NCBI GenBank assembly: GCA_002803225.1
Contig: NXFV01000154.1
Coordinates: 1-64,000, forward strand
Reading direction: 5' to 3'
DNA length: 64,000 bases
Source: Gamarada debralockiae
Taxonomy: Eukaryota > Ascomycota > Leotiomycetes > Helotiales > Hyphodiscaceae
Shown piece after piece: positions 45,372 to 56,845 of the stretch. Numbering within the stretch: the stretch's first letter is position 1; every line of letters starts with the position of its first letter. A program made the translations under genes and the position numbers. The notes beneath the pieces were generated by a model. The model worked only from the letters and a program-made list of their open reading frames with translations. It was not told the DNA's origin and searched no databases.

Positions 45372-47226
45372 ATGACTTTCAGACTGACCGCTCTATTGTC
45401 TCTTATATTCTTTGCTCGGGTTACTCAAGTCTGGGAGGCTCTGGTGAGTTGCTCCCAACCTCTTCTATAGCATTTCTGTACTCATCTTTTGACAGCAGGG
45501 TCTTCATTTTACCCAGATCTCCTTAAAGCTGGTGTTGAGGAGCTAGTATCAGGGCTGGAGAGCGGAGCATTTACAAGTGTTGACTTGACAAACGTGCGTT
45601 GGATAATCCCACAAAATCCTTTCAAGATTAACCAATGTAGGCATATATTATGAGAATTGATGAAGTCAATTTAGTTCTTTATGCTGTCACCGAAATCAAC
45701 GCCGATGCTATGTCAATTGCTGCGGCTCTGGATGTAGAGCGAGCCCATGGAGCTACACACAGCGCTCTACATGGACTCCCAATCCTGATAAAGAACAGTA
45801 TTGCTACTAAGGACCAAATGAGCAATACGGTAGGTTCCTATTCACTGCTCAGAGCCACGATCCCTCGTGATACAACCGTGGCTGCGAAGCTCCGTGCCGC
45901 TGGCGTCATTCTACTCGGAAAGTCAAACTTGTCACAGTGGGCCAACTTCCGCAGTTCAAACAGTTCTAGTAGATGGAGTGCGTATGGAGGTCAAGTCACA
46001 GAAGCTTATTTTCCAAACATGGATCCTAGTGGTAGCTCCTCGGGCAGTGCGGTTGGAAGCTCTATTGGGTTAGCGGTGGCCCCCTTGGGTACCGAGACAG
46101 ATGGCAGCATTCTTCTCACCATCAAGTGTCAATAACCTTGTTGGGATAAAGCCCACGGTTGGCCTCACATCAAGGTCTCTCGTGATCCCAATTAGTTCTT
46201 ACCAAGACACGGTGGGCCCAAGTACGTGTTTTATTTCTGTTTGACATCAAGCTGCATTAACTCGTTTGCCTTCTCAAGCAAATGCTGACTGTCTCGCCAT
46301 TCAGTGGCCAGGACGATATCAGATGCAGCCTATGTTCTCTCCCTCATAACCGGCAAGGACAACTACGACAACTACACTCTTGCTCAACCGTTTCACACAT
46401 CCCCTGATTACACGCGCTCCCTAAACTTCTCAAGTCTTCGCGGGGCGAGAATCGGCATTCCTCGGAATGGGTTGACCCCTGATAACACCAGCCAGCCAGT
46501 TTTAGACGCATTTGAGGCTGCCATTCAGGTGATTAAGAATGTTGGCGCAATTATTGTGGACAACGCAAACTTCTCTGCATATGCAGACTTCGTTGCAGGT
46601 TCCAACGCACACCTTGGAAGTGAGAGCATCGTTCTCGATGCCGACATTATTTCCGATCTCTCGAGCTATCTTGCCCAACTCACTTTAAACCCTAACCAAA
46701 TCACAAGTCTTGCCGACGAGACAAACTCTACCCGCAGTTACGAGCCTGAAGATTCCTGCAAGGGGCACTGCAGTCTGGGATCAAGCCCTCTCCTTGGGCT
46801 ACAACAACAGCGACTACCGATTTTGGCAGGCATATCAACATAGTAGCTACTTAGGTGGTGAAGGTGGGGCCAGAGGAGCATTGGCTGCATTCAACCTCGA
46901 TGCTTTGATCCTGCCGACTGATTACTCGCCCAATCTTACGGCATACACGGGACTGCCCGTTGTCACCGTTCCAATGGGATTTTATCCGTCCAAGAGCAGC
47001 GTCTCAAAGTCACCGAATTGGCAGCTTGTTGAAGCTAGGCCCAATATTCCCTGCGAATCCCCATTTTATTTGGCTCTCTGCATGCACTGACGGCCTCGCA
47101 GATTTGGTCTCTTATTCATGGTCCTAAGTGGTCAGAGGAAACACTCATTGGGTTTTCCTATGCATACGAGCAGCGCATTCATACCAGGTTAGAAGACAAG
47201 CCCTACATTGTGCCCAACGTTCAATA
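45372..47226 (+). pseudogene. Secreted amidase-signature enzyme, pseudogene
   Basis: Amidase-signature family relic. ATG 45372 gives a signal-peptide-like MTFRLTALLSLIFFARVTQ. A short exon (SFYPDLLKAGVEELVSGLES) follows a first intron, then an intron with acceptor near 45640 leads to AYIMRIDEVNLVLYAVTEIN. The catalytic region is present: the Lys block GLPILIKNSI, and the Gly/Ser-rich signature DPSGSSSGSAVGSSIGLAVA, then GTETDGSI. One base is shifted near 46115 before SPSSVNNLVGIKPTVG. An 83-bp intron (46222-46304) splices perfectly to MARTISDAAYVLSLITGKDN. Frame shifts near 46755 (before ARGTAVWDQALSLGYNNSD) and 47045 (before FGSLHALTASQIWSLIHGPK) break the rest, which ends at TAG near 47226. 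Three indels in conserved sequence make it non-functional unless the assembly is in error. Confidence 0.82.
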
Positions 47227-48252
47227 GAGGATGTAATTTGCAGATAAGATTTACTCGTGAAGCACGAAATTTCCTTCACATGTCGGGCACACTGGGACGT
47301 CTGCATTCGCATACAGCGGATACTGGGAATGTACTTGCAGGAGGAAAGCTTGCATCAAAAGATGCAATGCTTTGGTTACTTTACGGTGAGTCGTTGACAG
47401 CATGGGGCATGACTCAAGTAAGGTCCGGCATCTGAATCGAACATTTCAATCCATTTACAGTGCTTTTCGAATGTACGCTCCCGCTTCCCGATTTCTGGAA
47501 CCAGATCCAGAGTTTAACCTGTCACAATATGACACATCGCATCAGAAATGGAGAAAACGCGTCTACCCCGCATAACAAACCTTTGAGAACCGATTGATTG
47601 CAGCCGAAATCAATCCTGGGTCAGATCCGAAATCAAGTGCCGACAGGACACTTCGCCTAGACCTCCTAAAATATTCGTTACCAGTCTCGCCACCCCTATC
47701 CAATTAACATTAATCTACCCGGAACTTTTTCCAAGCGATGTGCATAAGGCAGCCGCTTAAGATGTGATTGCTTTGCATTTGTAGAACATCTATCCAGGGA
47801 CACTTTGGCGGCTCAATGCTGGGTCCAAGCTCCGGAATCTCAAAATGAAACGAGGCAACCAGCTTCTTAGCCTGAAAATAGAATCAATGAAAACATTCAG
47901 GCATGAGTTCCCACTAATCTACTTTTACTGTACTGCCATGAAACTTCCGACGGCACGACACACCGCTCGACGGGGCGCAGACCGGTAGCTCGGGAAGGTT
48001 GACACGGGCCAGGAGCGCGAGGCTATCGATAGCCTCTTCCTCCCGAGCAACGTGATACCACATGATTACGCCCGGAGTCCGAGAAAGAGGACGGAGCTCT
48101 TGATGCCATAGCACTGAATAAGGAAATGGCGCAAGGCAAACAATACCGAATCATGTAATGCAACTTTAGTTGATGAGGAGGTTGGTGGAGCGTGGACCGC
48201 AGTTTGGAAAAGACCGTCTTTACTGTTCTCACTAGCACTTTGCAACGCTCAC
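47227..48252. other. Intergenic, no gene seen
   Basis: Only short frames without domains lie between the amidase relic and the AT-rich inverted-repeat element. Confidence 0.45.
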
Positions 48253-48368
48253 GGCACTTACACGGCGTTTTTTACACCAAAACCACCAATTTTCACGACT
48301 TAATAACTTCACTAATATAATAGCTATTGACTTGATTCTTAATCCCAGATATAAATCTAAATTATATA
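48253..48368 (+). repeat. Left terminal inverted repeat
   Basis: About 115 bp. The outer 60 bp match the right TIR well, and the inner part matches more loosely (ATAGCTATTGACTTGATT; CTAAATTAT). Confidence 0.75.
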
Positions 48369-48717
48369 ATAAGGAAAATCTAGTTAGGTACTTGTATTAT
48401 CAGTTGGTTTTGAATTAATCAAGACTTTAAGATTTTTCTTACTTTTGTAAATAAAATCAAACCCTTAACAACACCTAATAACTTAGCCAAAAGGCTATAA
48501 AACCGGCCTAAAAGTCAATCTTAAAATACTTTATAATATTCAGATCAAAATACATCCACTTATTTTTCAATAGAGTAAGTATTGTGGCTAATATTAAAGA
48601 AAAGATAATATATGTAGTACAAAGCAAAAAAACTGACTAATTTTATATAGTATTTTGAATCCTTATTATTTTAGAACAGAACGAATAAATATAACATTTT
48701 ATTAGATTTTCTATATC

Positions 48718-48832
48718 GCATAATTTAGTTCTATCTGTAAGTATAAAATTAAGTTAATAGCTATTTGTGATGATAAAGTTATTAAGTCGCGAATAAAAGT
48801 GGTTTTTGGTGTAGAAACGCCATGGAAGTGCC
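48718..48832 (-). repeat. Right terminal inverted repeat
   Basis: Reverse-complement partner of the left TIR. It includes AAGTTATTAAGTCGCG and GGTTTTTGGTGTAGAAACGC on the plus strand. Confidence 0.75.
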
Positions 48833-51729
48833 AGGGGCGTGCACGTGCTGTGGAAGACGAGTATTGAAGAGCGGGGTAGCTCTTGACAATGCTAGACGAA
48901 TCGGCTCACTTTTAGAGGACTTCCCCAGCATTGTGCAGCTTTGAAAAGCTTAAGGCATGTCCAAACGTAAATGCACTTGTTTGAACGGTCGTGAAATGCT
49001 TGTTATGATGCAATTGGGAAAGTTTGGTCTGGAACTGGGTTGGGCACCATTTTTTCTGATGACACAAAGAAGCCGCTGCCCCTTAAGGTACAACACATTG
49101 GCGAGAGGAGAAACTTTTGAGTTCACAGATGTTCAGGTTTTGAAAAGGCAACCAGCGAGGCAACCAAAGCTCAAGAACCAGGCGAATTCAGGCCAGTAGC
49201 AAAGGGATGCTGATGCGCATGATGCATCGAATTGAATGCATGGCAAGTTGGAAGAGGAATGGAGGTGGGAGTTCTTCCTTTCTTTTCATCCATATCAAGA
49301 GCGGACACGCATTTGTGTGGGGACATGCGGGGTTTTCCCACCTACTAGAAGTCCAGGCATGATAAGCAATACGATTTCCACAGCCTCGTCAAATGGCTTT
49401 CCTTTCCTTCTAGAAAATCATTGTTGATCACACGGGCCCCAGGTAGCTTAATCGCGGCTGTCGAGGGGTAGGAAAATACTTTCTTGGTGGCCAAAACTGA
49501 CTCGCCATTGTTTCTTTCTTTTTGAAACGAGTAGTATAGTTCTGCACACGTAACACAGGCTGATCGAAAATTCAAATGCCTCGCTGGAGGGTTCTTATTC
49601 GCAAATTCTCTGAGGGGGTGGCCGGCAAAAATCATCCATTGGGCCGCCTGTTTTTTCCACATCAATCAGTCCACCAGACCACCAAAGTGCGGCATGAATG
49701 CACATGATAGAAAGAAATCCTTTTCGGTGTGCCTCCTGATGACTCCATTCTGATTCTAAGTCTGTTTGCTATCCTATTGAAAAGAAGAATCTCAAGATGC
49801 TTGAGACAGTCTCCGACCTGCCCGGCTGTTTCTGCTTCTTTCCCCAGACTATTAGGAAAGTACCAGGATCCTTGTGCACGAGAAGTCATACTGTTACTAT
49901 TACAATGCTGGCTGATGACATTATTCGTATTCTTTAAAGTACCTGCCGCGAATAGCTTCAAAGGCAAAGGCACGCTGCTTTCACCTCGTTGCCAGAGTTT
50001 TAGTTGCCTTCGAAGCCTAAAAGAGATTCACCAATGTGTCTATATCAGGAGTCAGAGCTAAAGCTTTGCAACACCCTGGCTGTTGGAGAATAAAGCTCAC
50101 GGTGTAGATGTAGACAGTTCTATGGAGTGCAAAAAGCCATGGAAGTCCTAGCGTAGCCTTCTCTGAAAGGTGCCTGTCGCCGAGTAGCTGGGAAGCCTGA
50201 GCGTCGAGAGAAAATTGACGAAGTACGAAATTGAGAAGCAGACTGGCTCGAAGAGAAATCGTGAGTACTCTGTTTCTCCAATCTACTCTCTCAACTGAAT
50301 ATATACTCTCCACTTCCTTTTACTAACTTCGTTCTCGTTTCTCGAAACCGGTCTCCATCTCAGCAGTCAGCAAAGGCTACCAGATTCCTAGAAGACCAGG
50401 TGTCCATTAACAAGTACAGAGAGCTATGATTAGAAGAGGAGCAGATTAAATCCTTGACCTCTCCCCAATCATTTGAGAAATTCTCGTACGGCTTTGCCGC
50501 GTGACTGCTTGCGGGATACCAATGACTGCCTTCAGCCCTATGGATACTCGGAGCTGAGCGCGAAGGCTTGTGAGGCTGAAAGTCACGATACTGTTAAATT
50601 TTCATTCCATCTATACTATCTCTACAATGTAGATTTGTGAGCTGTGAGTCTAATCAAAGAAGGTTGCCTTGCGGAGAAACCGGATTCTAGGCAGCAGCAA
50701 AAGGAAGGATGATAAAAACGAAATCAATTTTTGGACAAGTCTGGCGGAACGGAGATAAAGCCTAATCCGAATTGTTGAATATTTCAAATGGAATTTAGAA
50801 GCGAAGCCTCGGGAGATAATCAAACTCCGTCTGACAAACCTCGTGGGGACGAGAAGCTGGTCTGCATTCGCAAACCGACGACAAGTTGGCCCTTTGGGCG
50901 CAGCCGTTTCAAAGATTTCTCTTCCTCAAGGAGGCGGCTTTCTACAAGTCCCTAGAAGATTTTATCACCATCCGGTATCCGGAATTTTGATTCTTCTTTC
51001 ATTCTCTTGATTTTTTGGAGCTTGGGATGCGGGCAATTTTACCATAAGACTGAAGTGAAGTCTACATACAATACCGTAGGCCAACATAAACGGCAGTAAA
51101 GACAGATCAGGCGAGAAAGGAATATATTCAAAGCAAGGAAAAGCGATACGATGTTTCGTTGCTCTTTATACGGGCCTATTCGCTCACTATGCAGAAGTCA
51201 CTATCCTCCCGGTAACAGTATCAGCCCAATCAAAGCCGAAGATTGTAAACACTAAGAAAAACGAAGATAGAGGCTCATTGAAATTAGAAGCTGTGTGCTT
51301 AGGTATAGATTTAAAAAATTCGATTGTAGTCTGTAGAGCTGCGGAGCTTCGAAGTTCTATTCGATATCAATGCGTTCTACGAGACTGCGATATTCGACCA
51401 TCACTTCACAGGACTGAAATAATAACAACACTTCTAAAGATATCCTCCTCAAGGAATAATGTTAAAATTACGCGACGAACTGGTCAAAGCATCATAAGGA
51501 GCAAGATTGCGCTGAGAAGCTTGGGGAGTGCCTATGAAGTGAATTGGGTGAGGAAGACTGAATCTTGCGACTTTTCAGAAATTCCCTTTTGAATTGACTT
51601 TTCGGACTTTTATTTCCTCATTTGTCCACAACTTCAATTCTCCTTAAAATGTTGAACAATCTGTGGCTTCCTCCTTCTCCAGCAAGAATATCCCACAAAT
51701 CTGCAACCTCTTCCTGACGATATTTCAGC
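48833..51729. other. Intergenic, no gene seen
   Basis: 2.9 kb with short frames only (longest 110 codons at 49729-50061, no domain). Nothing supportable. Confidence 0.5.
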
Positions 51730-52720
51730 ATGGTACAACTTGGCCCCCCACCAACGACGAACGAAAGCACGCTCGCGTACTCCAACAATACCATCGAACT
51801 CGCAGTTGAAGAATCAGTCGGCAAAATCCCCGCATTCACAAGATCGCTGCTGACAACCCGCTGTTCCGAACAGCCAGCGTCAAGACCTACTCCACGCCTT
51901 AGTTTCTAGCATATGACGACCTATTCTTGTTAGTTCCCCTTGCAATGTCTTTGAACAACGATTCGGAACCCATGGCGATGGAAACGAGTCCATATCTTTG
52001 GAGAGAGAGGGTGAAGTGACCTCAAGAGGCTTCCACTGAGTTCATCTTTGGAAAGCCCCCGGAGGAGCAGAAGGGTCGAAGATCACTTTCTCTTAGAAGC
52101 TGCACCCGTTGTTCGTTCAATGCCTGAGAAAGACCCAATCTGCCATCGCCGAATCAGACTGTCCGGTGAAGAGAAGCGCTATCGAGGACTCCAAGACATC
52201 TCTAGCATGGTCATTTCTAATTTGCAAGGCGGATTCAGGACCATTCTCGCAAGTGGCCCCCTCCGGAACATACCAGACCAACGAAGAGAGGTAGAGAGGG
52301 CTCGCAACAACACCATACGCCATGTGCATTCGCTTCAAGGTGAGCACGCAGTCGCTGAACGCGAAGCAGCAATGGATGCCATAGAAATTGTCAACCGAGT
52401 TCGCGAAGCTGCTCTAGATGAACGGGAGGAAGCGATTGCGTTGCGCGAGGGAATTGTTTTGTCACGAGAGTTAGCTGTGGGTGTCAATGAAGGGGGTGTT
52501 AGTACACGAGAGCAGGCAGTCGATGCTCGAGAGGAACACACGAGGTAGCATGATGACAACTCAAGTCTCCCATTTTGTGAGAACAAGTTCTGAAGACGGA
52601 AATGAGGGCATTGTGACTTCATCGACTTCTCAGACCTCGTCGACCTCTAGTTTACCTGATTGGCATCGTTACTGCTGGGAATCATGTTGGGCCGGCGCAT
52701 GGGAACCTGATGGAAGATAA
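51730..52720 (+). pseudogene. Coiled-coil WxxGG-family gene, copy C (probably broken)
   Basis: ATG 51730 opens MVQLGPPPTTNESTLAYSNN and then TIELAVEESVGKIPA, which lines up with the start of copy B (MQHLGSPP ... ALEAVINEIL). The frame ends at a TAG after about 60 residues. The family motif HLWKAPGGAEGSKITFS occurs at 52043-52093 in another frame, and a 166-codon frame (from 52048) then carries a coiled coil: EHAVAEREAAMDAIEIVNRV, then REAALDEREEAIALREG, and so on. A 43-bp intron (52545-52587, GTAGCA...AAG) would join it to a Ser/Thr-rich tail ending WAGAWEPDGR at 52720. Several frame changes upstream may be unrecognised introns, so whether this copy is dead is less certain than for copies A and B. 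Confidence 0.5.
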
Positions 52721-53331
52721 TTGAGAGGTCTGAGGTCTTGTTCTGCTATGACATATGCTAGGAGATTAGTTGTAAAGACGTGATAGCCATTTTGTTGGAA
52801 TGGCCATCAGATGATTCGTGGTATTGGAGTTGTGCTGGGTGACTCGAGTCGACTTGTTCAAGGACGCTTTCATTTGCCATTTTAATATTTGAGTGAAGTT
52901 GAAGGGGGTTCGCTCAATAGATCAGACGGAGAGAGCTTCAGTGCAAGATACCTCTCATGTCTCGCCGTGCTGCTCTAGTCTCCTCGAGGAGAATCAACAC
53001 TAAATAGTGGTTCTTCCAATCAACAATCCGAAACTAGATGCAGATGTACCTCTTCCTACTGATATGAGCTGGAGTGTGCATTCCTCGAATCCTAGGAGTA
53101 GAACTTTCCCACACCAATGAAGCCTCGTGTACTTGATATCATTCTTAGTTGTAACTTGCATCTAAGAACTTCCTGCCCGACTTTCGCATTCACTCAAGAT
53201 GATTTATAAATCTCATTCACCTTTAACCTCTATTCTGAAATTGAATAATAGCAACCTCGAAGCCGCGCTCTTATCCCATTCTATAAATAACCGAACAACC
53301 CCCAACGCCTTTTCACGGCATCTCTTCTAAC
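52721..53331. other. Intergenic between coiled-coil copies C and D
   Basis: About 610 bp, no gene seen. Probably the 3' flank of copy C and the promoter of copy D. Confidence 0.5.
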
Positions 53332-54404
53332 ATGGGCATCTCGATCCTCATCTCACAAGCACCGCCAACCTGAAACGATTCTCAAACAAGCCCTCGAACA
53401 CACATCAATCAGATCCTCACTTTCATTTGGACACTTCGTCTTGGCCTTCCGCCGGCCGTAAAGTACAGCAAATGTCGCGGCCTACTCAAAACCCTCCACG
53501 GCGATTGGAAGCATATCCTCCTTGCCTCCCCACGCACATCAAAATCGATTCGGTACCAGCTGCAAAAGCTACACATTCGTCTCAATCGATTCTCTAGCTG
53601 GCTCTCCAACGGAACGCAGATTTTGGTTGAATCATGGATGGGAGATGCCAGGAGGAGGGGTCTTGATCATGGATTACTTCCTCTAGGGAGTTGGATCTCC
53701 ATGCAGCGGACGAGAACCTTTGGACAAAGAGCCGATATGTCACCGCATGTGGAATTGGCTGGAGATGGAGGGAAGTCGAGAGAATTGGAACACATTCCGT
53801 GTAATATTATCTCAATAACACGCGTGATGGCTTCAAAACTGTTTCTACCGATTGCGCTTGGATGCTGGAAAGGCTGCAGATCTGAGCACATGATGGAGGA
53901 GTATCGAGGTCGCCTGGAGTGCGAGAAAGATATGATTCTTTGTGACAAAGTGCTTTCTGAATGCGAAGAAGCCATGAGTGCTCGTGAAGGAGAGTATGCT
54001 GCTCGTGAAAAGGCTTTGGCTGAAAAGGAGGCAATTCTGGGAACTCAAGAGCGATTGAACGATTGGCACATGTCGAATTTGTCAGCACAAGAGCACTTGT
54101 TGCAGATATACGTGCTACTGCATCTGAGAGATATGAAGCACAGTGCACTTTTGAGAATCACGTTGTAGAGCAAAGGTACGTCAGAAAGATTGTTGCTTCA
54201 ATTCAAGAGGTTAGTGATCTTGAGAGATTCTAACAAGCAGAAGTTCCGATATCCAATTCTTGTGCTCAGGTAGCTCAAGAAGCTGGCGAAACTGGCAGTG
54301 TTGGAGCAGCAGGCAACGGTGCTGAGTCTGGAGACGGGGAAAACTCGGCGAGTGACACTCCAACGGAGAATTTGGGGCATTTTGCGTCTTTTGAAGAGCG
54401 CTGA
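53332..54404 (+). pseudogene. Coiled-coil WxxGG-family gene, copy D
   Basis: The start at ATG 53332 (MGISILISQAPPT) is tentative, and the frame stops at once. Homologous sequence then continues in other frames: KTLHGDWKHILLASPRT parallels CSDHNCILLVSFRPSLEYRFG of copy B, and NHGWEMPGGGVLIMDYF at 53630-53680 carries the family motif. A charged coiled coil follows (RLECEKDMILCDKVLSECEE, then AMSAREGEYAAREKALAEKE). After one or two putative introns, a Gly/Glu-rich tail (VAQEAGETGSVGAAGNGAES ... NLGHFASFEER) ends at 54404. The order of parts is the same as in copies A and B. Multiple interruptions suggest decay, but unknown splicing could explain some of them. Confidence 0.45.
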
Positions 54405-55145
54405 GATCAGCTACTTGCTATACTTGCCAGAAGTAGAGCTGCTAGGAGGAGTTTAGGCTTGGAGTGTCGTTTGTGAACTACAAGCATCAAGGTTCTGGCT
54501 GCTTGGCTCTGAGGAGTCTAAAATGGAGTTACAGTAACTCAGGGACCCTGACCTATAAAGTACAAGAACAAACATGCTGCACGAGAGTTAGCACTAGCAA
54601 TGATAGAAGCGATTTTCTGAAGCCCTTGGAAGTCACGCCAAAGCAGTTGTAATGTGGGATCAGGAAGGCATTTCCTCATTCCACTGATACGCTGAGGGTC
54701 ATGTATGATCCCAGAGCTACCAAACAGGACTGTAGAATCGTTCCACCCTTGTCAACCATTGTGAATCACGCCAAGGCCTATTGAGGTGAGAGGAGCTGGA
54801 GTAACAGCAGGGGCAGCGTCTCTGCCGGTTTGGGAGCGAACTGGACGGCGAATTGTACCACAGAAGAGTCCATGGCGTTCCCACCTCGAGTAGCACGGAA
54901 ACTGCTATCTTCTACTTCGAAAGTCGTTGGCGGAGGTCTGGGTATTGTGATCATGTTACTGCCAGGCCAGAGGGTTCATGGTAGATGCAACACCGCTCTT
55001 CCGAGAAGTCGTTCATGATGACAACGGATCCACCGGGGTTGCATTCGTTGCCATGAATAAGACAAGTGATCCGCTCCAGACCTCGTGGCTGTTTTTGAGA
55101 GTTCAACTATTCAACACATCTATCGCAAACAGGCTCCTTTCCCAT
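54405..55145. other. Intergenic, no gene seen
   Basis: About 740 bp, with a 62-codon plus-strand frame of unclear status (54830-55018). No coiled-coil continuation of copy E was found on the minus strand here. Confidence 0.4.
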
Positions 55146-55585
55146 CTAATGTTGACCCGGAACCAACCCCCATTCTAAACTATCCTCGACCATGACAAAG
55201 CCACCCGAAACCTCCCAAAGGTGCTTGATTGTAATTCTTGCCTCGACGTCGGCCATTTGCTCAATGCAGTGAAACTTGATTCTGACGTCGCTGATTGCGC
55301 CGAATCGATGCTCCAAGGCGGCCCGAGGAGTATCTAGCAGAAAACATTTGTACTCTGTCGCAAGAGCTTCGGCAAGATATTGACGCTGGATTGTTTCGGC
55401 AGTATCGTGAAAGTGATGAGCGGGGCGAGGGAATGGAAGAATGTTCGGAGGGAGAGAGGGTCTTGGCTGGGATGCCAAGCGTTCAGTTGCACCACGACTG
55501 CCTCAAGAGTTGTTTGGAAGTGTGGGTTTTCGTGCTCCGGGACTCGACCGTAGTCGCGTCGCGGTCTGACCCCAAGACGATGCAT
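55146..55585 (-). pseudogene. Coiled-coil WxxGG-family gene, copy E (N-terminal part only)
   Basis: ATG 55585 gives MHRLGVRPRRDYG ... NPHFQTTLEAVVVQLNA, aligning with copy B's start. A frame shift near 55478 leads to YLAEALATEYKCFLLDTPRA and then ALEHRFGAISD, followed by the family motif KHLWEVSGGFVMVEDSLEWG, and the frame stops at 55146. This is the clearest version of the LL-x-x-PRAALE-x-RFG block and shares W-x-V-x-GG-x-x-x-VED with copy A. No coiled-coil half is found downstream, so it is a truncated copy or has a distant exon. Confidence 0.5.
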
Positions 55586-56845
55586 GGTTGTGATGGTTTG
55601 GGTTTGATTTGAGGATCGAAAAACTGGTCGGAGGTTGAGGAGGGAAAAGAAGGTCGAGAAACTGAGCCCACGCACAGGCGAACATCTTGACTGAGTGAAT
55701 TCGGAAGCGAGGCGGGAAAAGTGTCGTAGCTGTGAATGGGAGCACTCTAGGTCCAACTCTCCTGAAAGCGAGCCCGCCCAAAGCTGCCTCACTTTCATCC
55801 ATACCCTCATATAATCAAATTAGCAGATTCCCCCCCCCCGCGCCAAAAAAAAACCCACAGCAGGCACCAAAGAATCTCAGCCAGGTCGAAACTGTGGGTT
55901 GGGAAGACTTTGGTCTTACGACTCCACTGGCTCGCCTCGAACGAATACGAACGCCGATTCGAAATACGACAAAGATCAATTTGCAACGGATAATTGATCT
56001 TCGACAACAGAAGATGCAAGCACTCCATCGGGCTGAACTTATTTTCTGCCTTTTCTACCTGCCATCTTTTGTTTTGTGTTTGGTCGAAAGTGTTTTTGTT
56101 GCTTTGATAATGGATGAGTGCTTGGTCTCGCTTATTTCAGGAGAAATACTCGCACCGGCGAGATGCCGGACTAGTTGAAAGGATGCTCTCCTTAAATCAG
56201 ATTCACTAGAAACACTTGAGCGTTTAAGTAGAGTTTCTCTCAGAACCTTGTCCGACAAGTTCTTGGTCAATCACAGCTTCCGAGTGCTTCGCTGTATCCA
56301 AGTACCTGCCATGCGGATAATGCTGTCCTGAACTTTGGTCTTCTCAACACTTTGAACTTGGGTGATGGATGTCGAGGACAGCAATAGTTTCGAGTTTTTC
56401 ACTTCGTTCGAAAGACGACGAGAACACCAATACACGTTGGGAAGGAATCTCCAGAGCGCCTTGTGACGAAAAGGGACACACACGTGACTATCAATGAGGG
56501 GTAAATCCCAAAGCGGGGTCGGCTTTCCTCTTTGGATTTTCCGTTCGAAGAGCGAATCCGGAGCATGAACTCGCGTTCAAAGAAGGAAGGTTGAGCGAAA
56601 CAACTTGCAATATTTATTTAATTCTATGATCGTCTCGACTCTTATTTAATCTACTCATCTCCAATTCTATCGCCCTTTAATCTTCACTGCGTCTCAATCC
56701 AGTCTTCAAGCCTTGACTTTTCGCGCCGTTGGGCCGAGTCAACAGCACTTCAAAACGTTGAGCAAGTTGCTCACAAGACCAACATCCTATTTTGAAAATC
56801 TACTTTTAAGAGAGTTCACATTTAGATTGGAGTATTTTCATCAAA
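55586..56845. other. Intergenic and promoter region of the dihydroxyacetone kinase gene
   Basis: 1.26 kb without a supported gene. The last 350 bp contain AGGGG (STRE-like) and GCGGGG words around 56497-56520, close to a GGGGTAAA. This is a plausible stress- or carbon-responsive promoter for glycerol metabolism, but only by inference. Confidence 0.4.

Larger units (their letters stand above)
48253..48832. mobile_element. MITE-like element with long terminal inverted repeats, very AT-rich
   Basis: A 580-bp element. The left end (GGCACTTACACGGCGTTTTT, then TACACCAAAACCACC) matches the reverse complement of the right end (GGCACTTCCATGGCGTTTCT, then ACACCAAAAACCAC), followed by shared CGACTTAATAACTT and ATAGCTATT-x-ACTT-x-ATT. 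The interior is strikingly AT-rich and has no reading frame of note. This fits a non-autonomous DNA transposon, possibly hit by repeat-induced C-to-T mutation. No convincing target-site duplication was identified, so the exact ends are provisional. Confidence 0.82.

Noticed and set aside
51618..51839. 73-codon minus-strand frame
   Set aside because: It overlaps, antisense, the start of coiled-coil copy C, whose plus-strand frame aligns with copy B. The minus frame is explained as a shadow.
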